A stretch of DNA of 64,000 bases. It comes from Mycolicibacterium chlorophenolicum. GTDB lineage: Bacteria; Actinomycetota; Actinomycetes; Mycobacteriales; Mycobacteriaceae. The stretch lies in NCBI RefSeq assembly GCF_001044235.1, contig NZ_JYNL01000069.1, positions 306,900 through 370,899 of the forward strand, given 5' to 3'. Numbering within the stretch: the stretch's first letter is position 1; every line of letters begins with the position of its first letter. Position numbers and translations under genes: made by a program. The notes below the pieces were generated by a model. That model ran no database searches. It worked only from the letters and a program-made list of their open reading frames with translations, and was not told where the DNA came from. Positions 52,114 to 60,738 of the stretch are shown in pieces.

Positions 52114-53411
52114 TCGTCCGGAACGCCGCCGGCCGGGCGTTCGGGCAGCATGCGCTCGCGCAGGCTGTCGTAGATCGGCGGTGACCCGACCAGTTGTGCG
52201 GCCAGCACCGCGGCGGCGGTGGCGCCCAGCATCGGCACGGTCACCGCTGTCGTGGCGGTCATCTCGATGACGATGACCATGCCCGTCACCGGCGCGCGGA
52301 CCGTCGCCGAGAAAAACGCCGCCATCCCGACGATGGCCATCGGGATCGCCAGCGATGTCACGTCGTGCGGCCACACCAGGCCGAAGACGCCGACGAACAG
52401 CACACCCCACAGCGCACCGACGGCCAGCAGCGGCGCGAACAGGCCGCCGGGCAGGGCGGCCGAGTAGCACAGCGGACCGGCGACGAAGCGGATCGCGAGG
52501 TATCCCGCGACGAGGGCGAGCACCAGGGTGTGCCCACCCAGGAGCAGCTGGGTCAGCGTCTGGCCGTCGCCGACCGACAGCGGCACCACGACGCTGGCCA
52601 GCCCGACGAGCGCCCCGATCGCCGTCGCCTTGACGATGGCCGGGATGCGCGCGACCGCGGTGACGTGGTCGAGGAACCACAGCACCGTCTGGTTGTAGAC
52701 GGCGCCGAGCAGGCCGGTCAGCACGCCGAACACCAGGAACAGCGGCAGCCAGGCGAGCGCGGGGGCGGCCATGCTCGCCACCGCGAAGTCGGGGTGGTTG
52801 CCCAGGATCAGCCGGGAGCAGCCGACCGCCGTGGCCGACGCCAGCGTGGTGGCCAGCACCATCTGCAGCCGGAACGCCTTGGTCACCTCTTCGACGGCGA
52901 ACAGCACCCCCGCGATCGGCGCGTTGAAGGCGACGGCGAGGCCGGCGCCGCCCACCGCGGTCTGCATCATCCGGATGTCGGCGTCGCCCAGGCGCGCACC
53001 CCGGGCGGCCTGCGCGCCGACGGCGGCCCCCATGTGCACGGTCGGGCCCTCGCGGCCGAGCACCAGTCCGGAACCGATCGCGAGCACGCCGCCGACGAAC
53101 TTGCCGAACATGAGTCCGATCAGCGGTGGGCGCGCATGGCCGTGGTAGACGGCCTCGACATGCTGGATACCGCTGCCTGCCGCCAGCGGCTGCCGGCGCA
53201 CGATCAGCGCCGCCAGGGCCGCTCCCGCCGCCGCGGCGGCCACCGGGATCAGCCAGCCGGGACCCGGTAGCTGATGCGCCCAGCCGACCAGGTCCAGGCG
53301 CAGCCGCTCGGCGGTCTGCAGGCACCAGCGGAACGCGCCGCCGACGACACCGATGACGACTCCGGCCAGGATCGCCGTCACCGCGATGACGAGCGAGCCG
53401 CGCGCGGTCAC
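52098..53411 (-). CDS. ClC-family chloride channel or H+/Cl- antiporter
   Basis: 437 residues from GTG 53411, with AAGGAG upstream. Selectivity-filter motifs are AGSGIQHVE (GSGIP-like, Pro to Gln) and GREGPTVHMG with gating Glu E121. FNAPIAGVLFAVEEV retains the internal glutamate that marks proton-coupled antiporters. About ten helices. Overlaps the DUF732 gene end; divergent from the DUF427 gene. Confidence 0.9.
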   Translation of the reverse strand: MTARGSLVIAVTAILAGVVIGVVGGAFRWCLQTAERLRLDLVGWAHQLPGPGWLIPVAAAAAGAALAALIVRRQPLAAGSGIQHVEAVYHGHARPPLIGLMFGKFVGGVLAIGSGLVLGREGPTVHMGAAVGAQAARGARLGDADIRMMQTAVGGAGLAVAFNAPIAGVLFAVEEVTKAFRLQMVLATTLASATAVGCSRLILGNHPDFAVASMAAPALAWLPLFLVFGVLTGLLGAVYNQTVLWFLDHVTAVARIPAIVKATAIGALVGLASVVVPLSVGDGQTLTQLLLGGHTLVLALVAGYLAIRFVAGPLCYSAALPGGLFAPLLAVGALWGVLFVGVFGLVWPHDVTSLAIPMAIVGMAAFFSATVRAPVTGMVIVIEMTATTAVTVPMLGATAAAVLAAQLVGSPPIYDSLRERMLPERPAGGVPDDQDGQ

Positions 53412-53487
53412 GGGATGTGTTCTCCTTCGCCGCTGGGACAGCCGGGCATACAGTTTCGCAGATCGGACCACGACAAGGAGACCGACG

Positions 53488-54267
53488 GTGAGCATGGACG
53501 CCGCACCCCCGCCGAACTATCCGCCACCCGCCGCCGCGCGGGGGCGCGTGGAACCGGTACCGCGGCGGGTGCGCGGATTCCTGGGCGGCCAACCGGTGTT
53601 CGACACCATCGCGGCGCGGTACGTGTGGGAGCTGCCGTACTACCCGCAGTACTACATCCCGCTCTCCGATGTCGCGGCCGACGTCCTTGTCGACGAGAAC
53701 CATCCGCAGCGCGTGCAACTCGGCCCGTCGCACACGTTCGCCCTCACCGGCGCCGGGAGGACTATCCCGTCGGCTGCGCGGGTGTTCGACGACGGTGACG
53801 GTCCGGTCGCCGGCATGGTGCGCTTCGCGTGGGACGCCCTGGACTGGTTCGAGGAGGACGAGCCGATCTACGGCCACCCCCGCAACCCGTACGCGCGGGT
53901 CGATGCGCTGCGCTCACACCGGCACGTCACGGTCGCGATCGGCGGGGTCACGGTCGCCGACACCCACAGCCCCGTGCTGCTGTTCGAAACAGGCTTGCCC
54001 ACAAGGTATTACATCGACCGGACGGACATCTCGTTCGAGGTGCTGCACCTGTCGGACACGCAGACGCTGTGCCCGTACAAGGGCGTCACCTCGGGCTACT
54101 GGTCGGCCGAGGTGGACGGCACGGTGCACACCGACATCGCCTGGACCTATCACACGCCGCTGCCCGCGGTGGCCCCGATCGCGAACCTGGTGGCCTTCTA
54201 CAACGAGAAGGTGGATCTCACCGTGGACGGAGAACCGTTGCCGCGCCCCCGAACTCACTTCAGCTGA
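53488..54267 (+). CDS. DUF427 (tandem) protein
   Basis: 259 residues from GTG 53488 with AAGGAG seven bases upstream. Two DUF427 repeats: VFDTIAARYVWELPYYPQYYIPL at residues ~35-60, and VTVAIGGVTVADTHSPVLLFET with TRYYIDRTDISFEVL and TLCPYKGVTSGYWS at ~145-225. DUF427 is an alpha/beta fold of unknown role, common in actinobacteria. The stop TGA overlaps the start of the dipeptidase gene (TGATG), indicating tight coupling. Confidence 0.85.
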   Translation: MSMDAAPPPNYPPPAAARGRVEPVPRRVRGFLGGQPVFDTIAARYVWELPYYPQYYIPLSDVAADVLVDENHPQRVQLGPSHTFALTGAGRTIPSAARVFDDGDGPVAGMVRFAWDALDWFEEDEPIYGHPRNPYARVDALRSHRHVTVAIGGVTVADTHSPVLLFETGLPTRYYIDRTDISFEVLHLSDTQTLCPYKGVTSGYWSAEVDGTVHTDIAWTYHTPLPAVAPIANLVAFYNEKVDLTVDGEPLPRPRTHFS

Positions 54268-55058
54268 TGGGCCGCCGAGTGACGGCCGCACTCGCCCTGT
54301 GCGCGGTTCTCACGGCGGGCACAGGCGCCCCACCGGTATCGGCCCAACCCGACCCCGTGGCGGGCCCCGACCTCGTCTCGCTCAGCGACGTCGACCCGTC
54401 GATCCTGCTCGGCATCCGGTATGCCACCGAGCACAACTTCACCGGCCGCAGGGTCGACGGCTACGACGCACCGCTGTGCCTTCTGGCCCGCCCGGCGGCC
54501 GAGGCGCTGCGCGACGCGCAGCGCGACTTCCTCAGCCGCGGATACTCGCTCAAGGTGTACGACTGCTACCGCCCGCAACGTGCGGTCGACGACTTCGTCG
54601 CGTGGGCGCGCGACCTCGCCGATCAGCAGATGAAGGCGGAGTTCTACCCGCGGGTGGACAAGAGCCGGTTGTTCGCCGACGGCTACATCGCCGAGAAGTC
54701 GGGCCACAGCAGGGCCAGCACGGTCGACCTGACGCTGGTCGCACTTCCCGCCCCGCCCGAACCGGTCTACGTCGCCGGGGAGCCGCTGGTCGACTGCACC
54801 GCCCCGGCGGGGCAGCGCTTCGCCGACGCCGGCATCGACATGGGCACCGGATACGACTGCTTCGACACGCTGGCCCACACCCTGGATCCGCGGGTGCAGG
54901 GCAGCCAGCTCGAGAATCGCCTGCTGCTGACGAACGGGCTGAAGCAGCACGGGTTCGAGAACTACGACAAGGAGTGGTGGCACTTCACGCTCACCCCGGA
55001 GGTCTACCCCGACACCTCCTTCGACGTCCCCGTCGCGCCGTCGTCGGCGCAGCGCTGA
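54267..55058 (+). CDS. Secreted VanX-like D-alanyl-D-alanine dipeptidase
   Basis: 263 residues. Signal peptide to about residue 26 (ALALCAVLTAGTGAPPVSA). Zinc ligands H147 and D154 in SGHSRASTVDL (seven apart, as in VanX), Arg102 in YRPQ, and Glu/His in KEWWHF. The SxHxxGxAxD motif has Ala for Gly. Cleaves D-Ala-D-Ala or related cell-wall dipeptides in the periplasm. Unlike VanX of resistance clusters, no vanH/vanA genes are near, so glycopeptide resistance is not implied. Coupled to DUF427. Confidence 0.88.
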   Translation: MGRRVTAALALCAVLTAGTGAPPVSAQPDPVAGPDLVSLSDVDPSILLGIRYATEHNFTGRRVDGYDAPLCLLARPAAEALRDAQRDFLSRGYSLKVYDCYRPQRAVDDFVAWARDLADQQMKAEFYPRVDKSRLFADGYIAEKSGHSRASTVDLTLVALPAPPEPVYVAGEPLVDCTAPAGQRFADAGIDMGTGYDCFDTLAHTLDPRVQGSQLENRLLLTNGLKQHGFENYDKEWWHFTLTPEVYPDTSFDVPVAPSSAQR

Positions 55059-55151
55059 ATCGAACCCCGCAAACTCACCCACGAAGAGGCGGTCGGAGCG
55101 ACACTGATCAGATGACCGCAACGGAGCGGTCCGGAGGACAGGGGACCTTCG

Positions 55152-56144
55152 ATGAAAAGACTCGTCATCCTGCTGGGCCTGTGCCTGCTGGCCGTCTCCC
55201 CCGCGACCGCGCAGGCCGCGACCGCGCTGCTCGTCGGCGGCGCCGGCAAATATCACGTGCTGACCGACGAGGACATGGCCACCGCGATGGGCGGCTACTT
55301 CGCCGACTACACGCGGGTCAATGTCGCCTTCCCGGGTCAGGTGAACAGATTCAAGTACTCCGTCGACGTCGGCACCGAGAACCTCTACGCCGCCGTGTAC
55401 GCCACCCCGGGCCCCAAGACGATCGGCAGCGTCTCGGCCGGCTCGCCGGTGGTCTACAACGTGCTGCGGATGCTGGACCAGGATCCGAACCCGCCGTCGC
55501 CGGCGGAGCTGGACGCGGCGGTGTACGGGGGCATCAGCGCCCGGTGGTACCGCGGGACCGGCGTGAGATACCAGCCGCTGCCCGAGACGCAGTACAACCT
55601 CAAGGTGGTCAAGGCCGAGTACGACGGCATCGCCGACTTTCCCGACAATCCGTTCAACGGGCTCGCGGTCATGAACGCGGTGATGGGTGGCTTCCTGCTG
55701 CACGTGCCGATGGCCTACTACGACATCTCGCAGGTGCCCGCCGACCACATCACGGTCTCGGAGCCGAACTCCCGGGGCGGGGTGACGACGAGCATCCTGA
55801 TCCCCACCCCGGTGCTGCCGCTGCTACAGCCGATGCTGTCGAAGGGCGCAGACCCCGACAGGATCGCCGCACTCGACGCCAAGCTGCGACCGATCGTCGA
55901 CCGGGCCTACAAGCGCAATCAGACCACCGCCGCGACAGCCGACGCGACGGACACGACCGACGCCGCCCAGGCGCCGGCGACGGACCGGCAGGAGCAGCGC
56001 CGCAGCCGGTTTAAGGACCGGCAGGCCGAGGCCGCCGAACGCCGGACCACCCGTCAGGCCGACCGCCGGCAACCGCAGCGCCCGGCCGCCTCGAGCACCC
56101 GACCGTCCGCCGGGGCCGACACCGCCGACGCCGCGGCTTCCTGA
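55152..56144 (+). CDS. Secreted PE-PPE-type hydrolase-fold protein
   Basis: 330 residues. Signal peptide of ~22 residues (LVILLGLCLLAVSPATAQA). The ~200-residue core matches the PE-PPE serine-hydrolase domain (FKYSVDVGTENLYAAV, KVVKAEYDGIADFPDNPFNGLAVMN, ILIPTPVLPLLQP). The nucleophile region is TIGSVSAGSPVV: a Ser is present but the GxSxG spacing is altered. C-terminal ~75 residues are charged and disordered (DRQEQRRSRFKDRQ). No PE or PPE N-terminal domain is present. Confidence 0.8.
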   Translation: MKRLVILLGLCLLAVSPATAQAATALLVGGAGKYHVLTDEDMATAMGGYFADYTRVNVAFPGQVNRFKYSVDVGTENLYAAVYATPGPKTIGSVSAGSPVVYNVLRMLDQDPNPPSPAELDAAVYGGISARWYRGTGVRYQPLPETQYNLKVVKAEYDGIADFPDNPFNGLAVMNAVMGGFLLHVPMAYYDISQVPADHITVSEPNSRGGVTTSILIPTPVLPLLQPMLSKGADPDRIAALDAKLRPIVDRAYKRNQTTAATADATDTTDAAQAPATDRQEQRRSRFKDRQAEAAERRTTRQADRRQPQRPAASSTRPSAGADTADAAAS

Positions 56145-56154
56145 TCGGAGCCGC

Positions 56155-57696
56155 TCAGTCGTCGGAGCCCGACGTGCTGCCGGTCGTCCCCGACGACGAC
56201 GTGCCCCCGGTGGTGCCGGACCCTGAGCCGCTGGTGCTGCCGGTGTCCTTCTTGTCGTCGGCCTTGTTGTCGTCGGCCTTGCCGTCGTCGGCGGCCGACG
56301 AGGCGTCATCACCTGCGTCGCCCGCGTCCGACGCGTCGGAGGCGTCGTCCCCGGCAGCCGTGTCCTCGGTGACGTCGGGCTCCGGCGTCACGTCGTCGGC
56401 CCCGGTGGTGTCCTGGGTGTCGTCGGTCTCGTCGACGTCGCCCTGCTGAGGCTCTTCGGTATCGGAGACCGTCTCGGCCGACGTCGTGTCGCCGCCCGTC
56501 TCCTCCGGCGTCGAATCCTCCTCGCGCGCCGGGGCTTTCGCGTCGTCACTCGATGCCCCACCACGCTGCTCGACCGCCGGCGCAGCGGCCGCTGCGGTGT
56601 CCGTGGCCGCGACCAGCGTCGCGGTCTGCGTGCCCGGCTTGCCGGGGATCTCCGCACCCGGATTGATCGGGCCCGGGCGGGTCTCGCCCGGCGGCACCTT
56701 GACGAACAGCGAGCACAGGCCGCACTGGGTGCCGACGACGAACGGGTTGAACGCGGTGTTGAGCCCGCGCAGCAGGCCGGTGATGGTGCCGACGATCATC
56801 TGAAGCGTCGGCAGTTTGATCTGGCTGAAGTCCGGTGTCTCGAGCAGGCTGTTGTAGAAGTTCTCGAACGGATCGAAGAGGTTGAGCGCGTAGTTCTGTT
56901 CGGACCACGGCTCGGGCTCCCCGTCGGGATCCTTGATGTCGCACAGCCCGTCAGAGCTGCAGGTGATCGGGTTCTTGACGGCGGGGAACGTGTAACCGCC
57001 CGGGGAGAACAGCGCGACGATGTGCCGCAGGTCGAACATCGTGGACAGGATCTGCTCGGGGTGGTCGCAGCCGCCGACGTTGGTGCCCGTGCAGCCGACG
57101 TTCATCGGCAGCTGGGAGGCGGCCACCGTCGCGAGGATGTTGCCCAGGCCGACCGAGAGTGCCGGGAACGGCAGCAGCACGTTGACCAGCGACTGGTAGC
57201 GGGCGATGTCAGCCGAGTCGGTGCCGAGCACGTTGAACGGGTGATACACCCACCAGCTTCCGCCGTACTCCAGGTCCGCCGTCAGGCCGACCACGCCGGT
57301 CTGGTTCAGGTCGATCCCGTCCCGGGAGTTGGTGAAGCTGAAGCCGCTGTCGGGGAGATCCCCGAGGTTGACGTCGCCCTGCCCGAGGGCGTTGAAGAAG
57401 TTGTAGGGCACGTTGGCCAGCGCGATGAACAGGTTGGCCGGGATGTTGAACAGGTTGGGCGCACCGCTCGGTGCGGCCGCCGCCGCCGGTGCGGCGGTGA
57501 GCTGTTCGGCGCCCGCCGTCTGGCAGAGCGTGCCGGAGACCCCCTGGCAGAAGTCGTTGGTGGTGGCGGCCACGAGGGCGACGTCCATGCCGACGGTCCG
57601 GATCTGCGGCTGCGTCGGGGTGACGGGTGAGACGGCGATGACGCTGGCGCCCACCAGCGCCACACCCGCCGTGACAAATGGACGAACGGAAGGCAT
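56155..57696 (-). CDS. Secreted protein with long acidic Ser/Thr/Asp/Gly-rich tail
   Basis: 513 residues from ATG 57696 with AAAGGGG upstream. Signal peptide to about residue 45. The folded region (~45-350) contains Cys pairs (DFCQGVSGTLCQ, NVGCTGTNVGGCD, CSSDGLCD, TQCGLC) and a repeated LFNIPANLF / NLFDPFENFYNSLLETP pattern. Residues ~380-513 are low-complexity Asp/Glu/Thr/Ser/Gly. I do not recognise the family; it is similar in style to mycobacterial PE/PPE-associated exported proteins. Convergent with the PE-PPE-type gene, ten bases apart. Confidence 0.72.
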   Translation of the reverse strand: MPSVRPFVTAGVALVGASVIAVSPVTPTQPQIRTVGMDVALVAATTNDFCQGVSGTLCQTAGAEQLTAAPAAAAAPSGAPNLFNIPANLFIALANVPYNFFNALGQGDVNLGDLPDSGFSFTNSRDGIDLNQTGVVGLTADLEYGGSWWVYHPFNVLGTDSADIARYQSLVNVLLPFPALSVGLGNILATVAASQLPMNVGCTGTNVGGCDHPEQILSTMFDLRHIVALFSPGGYTFPAVKNPITCSSDGLCDIKDPDGEPEPWSEQNYALNLFDPFENFYNSLLETPDFSQIKLPTLQMIVGTITGLLRGLNTAFNPFVVGTQCGLCSLFVKVPPGETRPGPINPGAEIPGKPGTQTATLVAATDTAAAAAPAVEQRGGASSDDAKAPAREEDSTPEETGGDTTSAETVSDTEEPQQGDVDETDDTQDTTGADDVTPEPDVTEDTAAGDDASDASDAGDAGDDASSAADDGKADDNKADDKKDTGSTSGSGSGTTGGTSSSGTTGSTSGSDD

Positions 57697-57819
57697 GGCG
57701 CCCCTTTCGGAAGCGTCCCCGCCGGGGAGCCAGCAAGGATCACGGATTGACAGCAGCAATCACCGTAACCGGAATGTGACCGGACCCGTAGCAAATCGCC
57801 CGATCGGCTCACAGATTCG

Positions 57820-59373
57820 TCACTTTCGCGTTGGCATGACCCCATTCGGCCTGTTTGCAGGCGGCGAGATCGGCGGATGACCGAACATGAATTGACGTAT
57901 GCGCAAATCTCGGCGAGGTACCGCGACATCCGCTCTCGGCAAATGACGTGCGGCCCGGTTCACCGACAGGTGGCTACCCCACAACCTGTGCTTCCCCGTC
58001 GTCTCCGCGTCGCGCTCGGCCGCGTCGGCCCGAGACGGCGCCTCGGTCGGCCGGTCTTCCGATGTCGCGTCCGCGGGCTGGGGCGATGCGTCGGTGTCGC
58101 CGGCGGGCCCGTCCCCTGCTCCTTCGCCCGCGAGTTCGGCCGGCGGGGCGGCGTCCGTGGGCTGCGCAGCCGCCGTGCTCGCCGGGACGGACGGCTCGAG
58201 ATACGGCGTGGGGTCGCCGTAGGGGTCGACCGCTCCGGTGTACGTCGGCGGTCCCCCGACTCCGTAAGTACTCGACGGGATCGCGGTGTGGAACGGTCGG
58301 CAGCCGGGATCGCCGGTGACGTAACTGATCGCGTCGTCCCATCCGGTCGGGATCGCCACGGCGAAGTTCCTGGCGGTTCGAATCAGGTTCGGGACGTAGA
58401 AGGGTTTGGCCGGCGTCGGCTGTCCGGGGTTGATGGTGCGGTCGTAGCCCGTCTCCACCAGTACGCGCGTCGCCGGATCCAGGGCGATCGCGAGCGGTTT
58501 CCCGACGAGCGGTATCCACGTCAACGGCATCAACAGCGGCGTCACGGGCGTCGGGATCAGGTAGTAGGTGCTGTCCTGGTACTGACCCTGCAGTTGGGGC
58601 GTGCCGACGCCGAAGTACTTGCCGTGCAACAGAACCGTTCCGGCGAACGCGTTGACGTCGGACAGCAGGTTCAGCGGATTGGTGGGGAAGTCAGCCCAGC
58701 CGTCGTACTGCCGCGCCACGTCGACCGTGGTCAGCGGCGTGGGCTGAGGCGAGAAGGTCGGGGTGGCTCCGCTGAACGTCACCCCGAGGATCGGGATGTA
58801 CGCCCCGACGAACCGCTCGAGGATGCCCCCGTTGGGCCGATTCGGATTGGCCACCAGCAGGAAGTCGACCGTCGGGGCGACCGGATGCGCGATCAACTGC
58901 AGCTTCTGGATGCTCGCGATGGTGGAGCTTTCCGAGTACCCGAAGATCACGTACGAGCCGTCCGCCACCGGCTGCGATCCGGTCTCGGTGTACGGAGCGA
59001 GGGTGACCGTGCAGGCAGTCCCTCCGACGCAATCGTCGAGGTTGGCCTGACCGACCGCCACCGACTCATCGAACGTCATATCGAAGATGCCGGTCACGAA
59101 TCTGAACTGCTCAGGGGTGTAGACCGCGACGAGGGAGCACGACGGACCGCACAGACCGCTCGGGGCGAGGTACTCGACGGCCGCCCCGTCGACGTAGCCC
59201 TTGATGTATTCGGGCGTGTCCTGCGGGACGCTCAGCGAATGCGCGTTCCCGCCCATGATCAGCGCGGTACCGGCACCGGCCGACGCCGACACGACGACCG
59301 ACACCACGGTGAACAGAACGGTGATCGCTGCAGCCAGCACCACTGCTGCCGCCGAGCGCGCGCGTAGTCGCAT
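57820..59373 (-). CDS. Secreted PE-PPE-domain serine hydrolase
   Basis: 517 residues from ATG 59373, with TGAGGA seven bases upstream; GTG 59385 is the alternative. An N-terminal hydrophobic segment (VVLAAAITVLFTVVSVVVS) acts as signal or anchor. The core has the PE-PPE motif FGYSESSTIAS (nucleophile Ser), ANPNRPNGGILERF, YDGWADFPTNPLNLLSDVNA and IPTPVTPLL. C-terminal ~130 residues are Pro/Ala/Glu-rich and probably disordered. Likely an esterase at the cell envelope. No PE/PPE domain precedes it. Confidence 0.87.
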   Translation of the reverse strand: MRLRARSAAAVVLAAAITVLFTVVSVVVSASAGAGTALIMGGNAHSLSVPQDTPEYIKGYVDGAAVEYLAPSGLCGPSCSLVAVYTPEQFRFVTGIFDMTFDESVAVGQANLDDCVGGTACTVTLAPYTETGSQPVADGSYVIFGYSESSTIASIQKLQLIAHPVAPTVDFLLVANPNRPNGGILERFVGAYIPILGVTFSGATPTFSPQPTPLTTVDVARQYDGWADFPTNPLNLLSDVNAFAGTVLLHGKYFGVGTPQLQGQYQDSTYYLIPTPVTPLLMPLTWIPLVGKPLAIALDPATRVLVETGYDRTINPGQPTPAKPFYVPNLIRTARNFAVAIPTGWDDAISYVTGDPGCRPFHTAIPSSTYGVGGPPTYTGAVDPYGDPTPYLEPSVPASTAAAQPTDAAPPAELAGEGAGDGPAGDTDASPQPADATSEDRPTEAPSRADAAERDAETTGKHRLWGSHLSVNRAARHLPRADVAVPRRDLRIRQFMFGHPPISPPANRPNGVMPTRK

Positions 59374-59495
59374 CCGGGTCCTCACTCACGGCCACTTTTT
59401 GACCAATGGAAGTGAGTGTGGATGCGGAAGCCGGTCGCAGCTAAGAGACTTAGGTCCTCAAGCCGGGTGACCGGAGTTAGCCAGGAGGCGGCGAG

Positions 59496-59918
59496 CTACT
59501 CCACGATGAAGACCGGGATCTGCCGATCGGTCTTCGTCTGGTACTCGGCGTACGGCGGGTAGTTCTCGACCGCGAGCGCCCACCAGTGCTCCCGCTCCTC
59601 ACCGGAGAGTTCGCGCGCGGTCATCTCCCTGACCTGCTCGCCGTCTTGGACCGTCACGGCCGGATGGGCCTTGACGTTGTGGTACCACGCCGGGTGGGCA
59701 GGGTCGCCACCCTTGGAGGCGACCATGGCGTACTTGCCGTTCTCCTCCACGCGCATCAACGGCACGTAGCGCTTCTGGCCGGACTTGGCCCCGGTGGTGG
59801 TGAACAGGACGACGGGACGGTCGTACACCTGCACGCCGTCGGTGGTGCCCTGCGCCAGGATGCGTTCGGTCTGCTCGCGGACCCAATCAGTGGGGCTCAG
59901 CTGCGGTTGCTCGGTCAC
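59496..59918 (-). CDS. Deazaflavin (F420)-dependent nitroreductase family protein
   Basis: 140 residues from GTG 59918. Split beta-barrel of Ddn/FDOR type: VVLFTTTGAKSGQKRYVPLMRV, KYAMVASKGGDPAHPAWYHNVKAHPAVTV with the F420-binding region, and a C-terminal QTKTDRQIPVFIVE. Likely F420H2-dependent reductase of quinones or nitro compounds. The frame extends to 59936 but the shorter start gives the family N-terminus (TEQPQLSPTDWVREQ). Confidence 0.9.
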   Translation of the reverse strand: MTEQPQLSPTDWVREQTERILAQGTTDGVQVYDRPVVLFTTTGAKSGQKRYVPLMRVEENGKYAMVASKGGDPAHPAWYHNVKAHPAVTVQDGEQVREMTARELSGEEREHWWALAVENYPPYAEYQTKTDRQIPVFIVE

Positions 59919-59967
59919 GCACCCAGTCAACACCAACTCCGGCGAGAAATTCCCGCGGAGTGCGCGG

Positions 59968-60738
59968 CTATAAGACTTTCGACAGGAAGTCCTGCAGCCG
60001 AGGGTGTTTGGGGTGGTCGAACACCTCGGCGGGCGTGTCGTCCTCGACGATGTTGCCGTCGGCCATGAAGATCACCCGGGACGCCACCTCGCGCGCGAAG
60101 CCCATCTCGTGGGTGACCACCACCATCGTCATGCCTTCGGCGGCCAGCGTGCGCAGCACCTCCAGCACGTCGCCGACCATCTCCGGGTCGAGCGCGCTGG
60201 TGGCCTCGTCGAACAGCATGATCGACGGGTTCATCGCCAGCGCCCGGGCGATGGCCACCCGCTGCTTCTGCCCACCGGACAGCGTCGCGGGTTTGACGTG
60301 CGCCTTCTCGGCCAGACCCACCTGGCCCAGCAGTTCCATGGCGCGCTTCTCGGCCGCGGCCTTGTCCATCTTCTTGGTCAGCAGCGGGGCCAGCGTGACG
60401 TTGTCGATCACCGTCATGTGCGGGAACAGGTTGAAGTGCTGGAACACCATGCCGATGCGCTGGCGCACCTTGTCGAGGTCGATCTTCTTGTCGGTGAGAT
60501 CGAATTCGTCGATGACCACCGTGCCGCCGGTGATGTCCTCGAGTTTGTTGAGGCACCGCAGGAACGTCGACTTGCCCGAGCCGGAAGGCCCGATCACGCA
60601 GACGACCTCGCCCTCCTTGACGGTCGTGGTGATGCCGTCGAGCACCACCAGATCACCGAAGGACTTCTTCAGCCCCTCGATGCGGATCTTCACCGCGCCT
60701 TTCGATTCCGTCGCGGCGTCGGGGACGAGCTGGTTCAT
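59968..60738 (-). CDS. glnQ: Amino-acid ABC transporter ATP-binding protein
   Basis: 256 residues. Walker A GPSGSGKST, signature LSGGQKQRVAIARAL, Walker B IMLFDEATSAL and H-loop VTHEMGF. GlnQ/HisP-type. ATG 60738 overlaps the stop of the fused permease gene by four bases. The transporter probably imports glutamine or another polar amino acid. The DNA ends at 59967 with a short gap to the nitroreductase gene. Confidence 0.93.
   Translation of the reverse strand: MNQLVPDAATESKGAVKIRIEGLKKSFGDLVVLDGITTTVKEGEVVCVIGPSGSGKSTFLRCLNKLEDITGGTVVIDEFDLTDKKIDLDKVRQRIGMVFQHFNLFPHMTVIDNVTLAPLLTKKMDKAAAEKRAMELLGQVGLAEKAHVKPATLSGGQKQRVAIARALAMNPSIMLFDEATSALDPEMVGDVLEVLRTLAAEGMTMVVVTHEMGFAREVASRVIFMADGNIVEDDTPAEVFDHPKHPRLQDFLSKVL

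Noticed and set aside
54267..55058. Glycopeptide-resistance gene (vanX)
   Set aside because: No vanA/vanH/vanRS neighbours, signal peptide present and the motif differs, so a housekeeping dipeptidase is more likely.
58372..58390. tRNA-like T-loop GGTTCGAATC
   Set aside because: It lies within the coding sequence of the PE-PPE-domain gene and no cloverleaf can be built around it.
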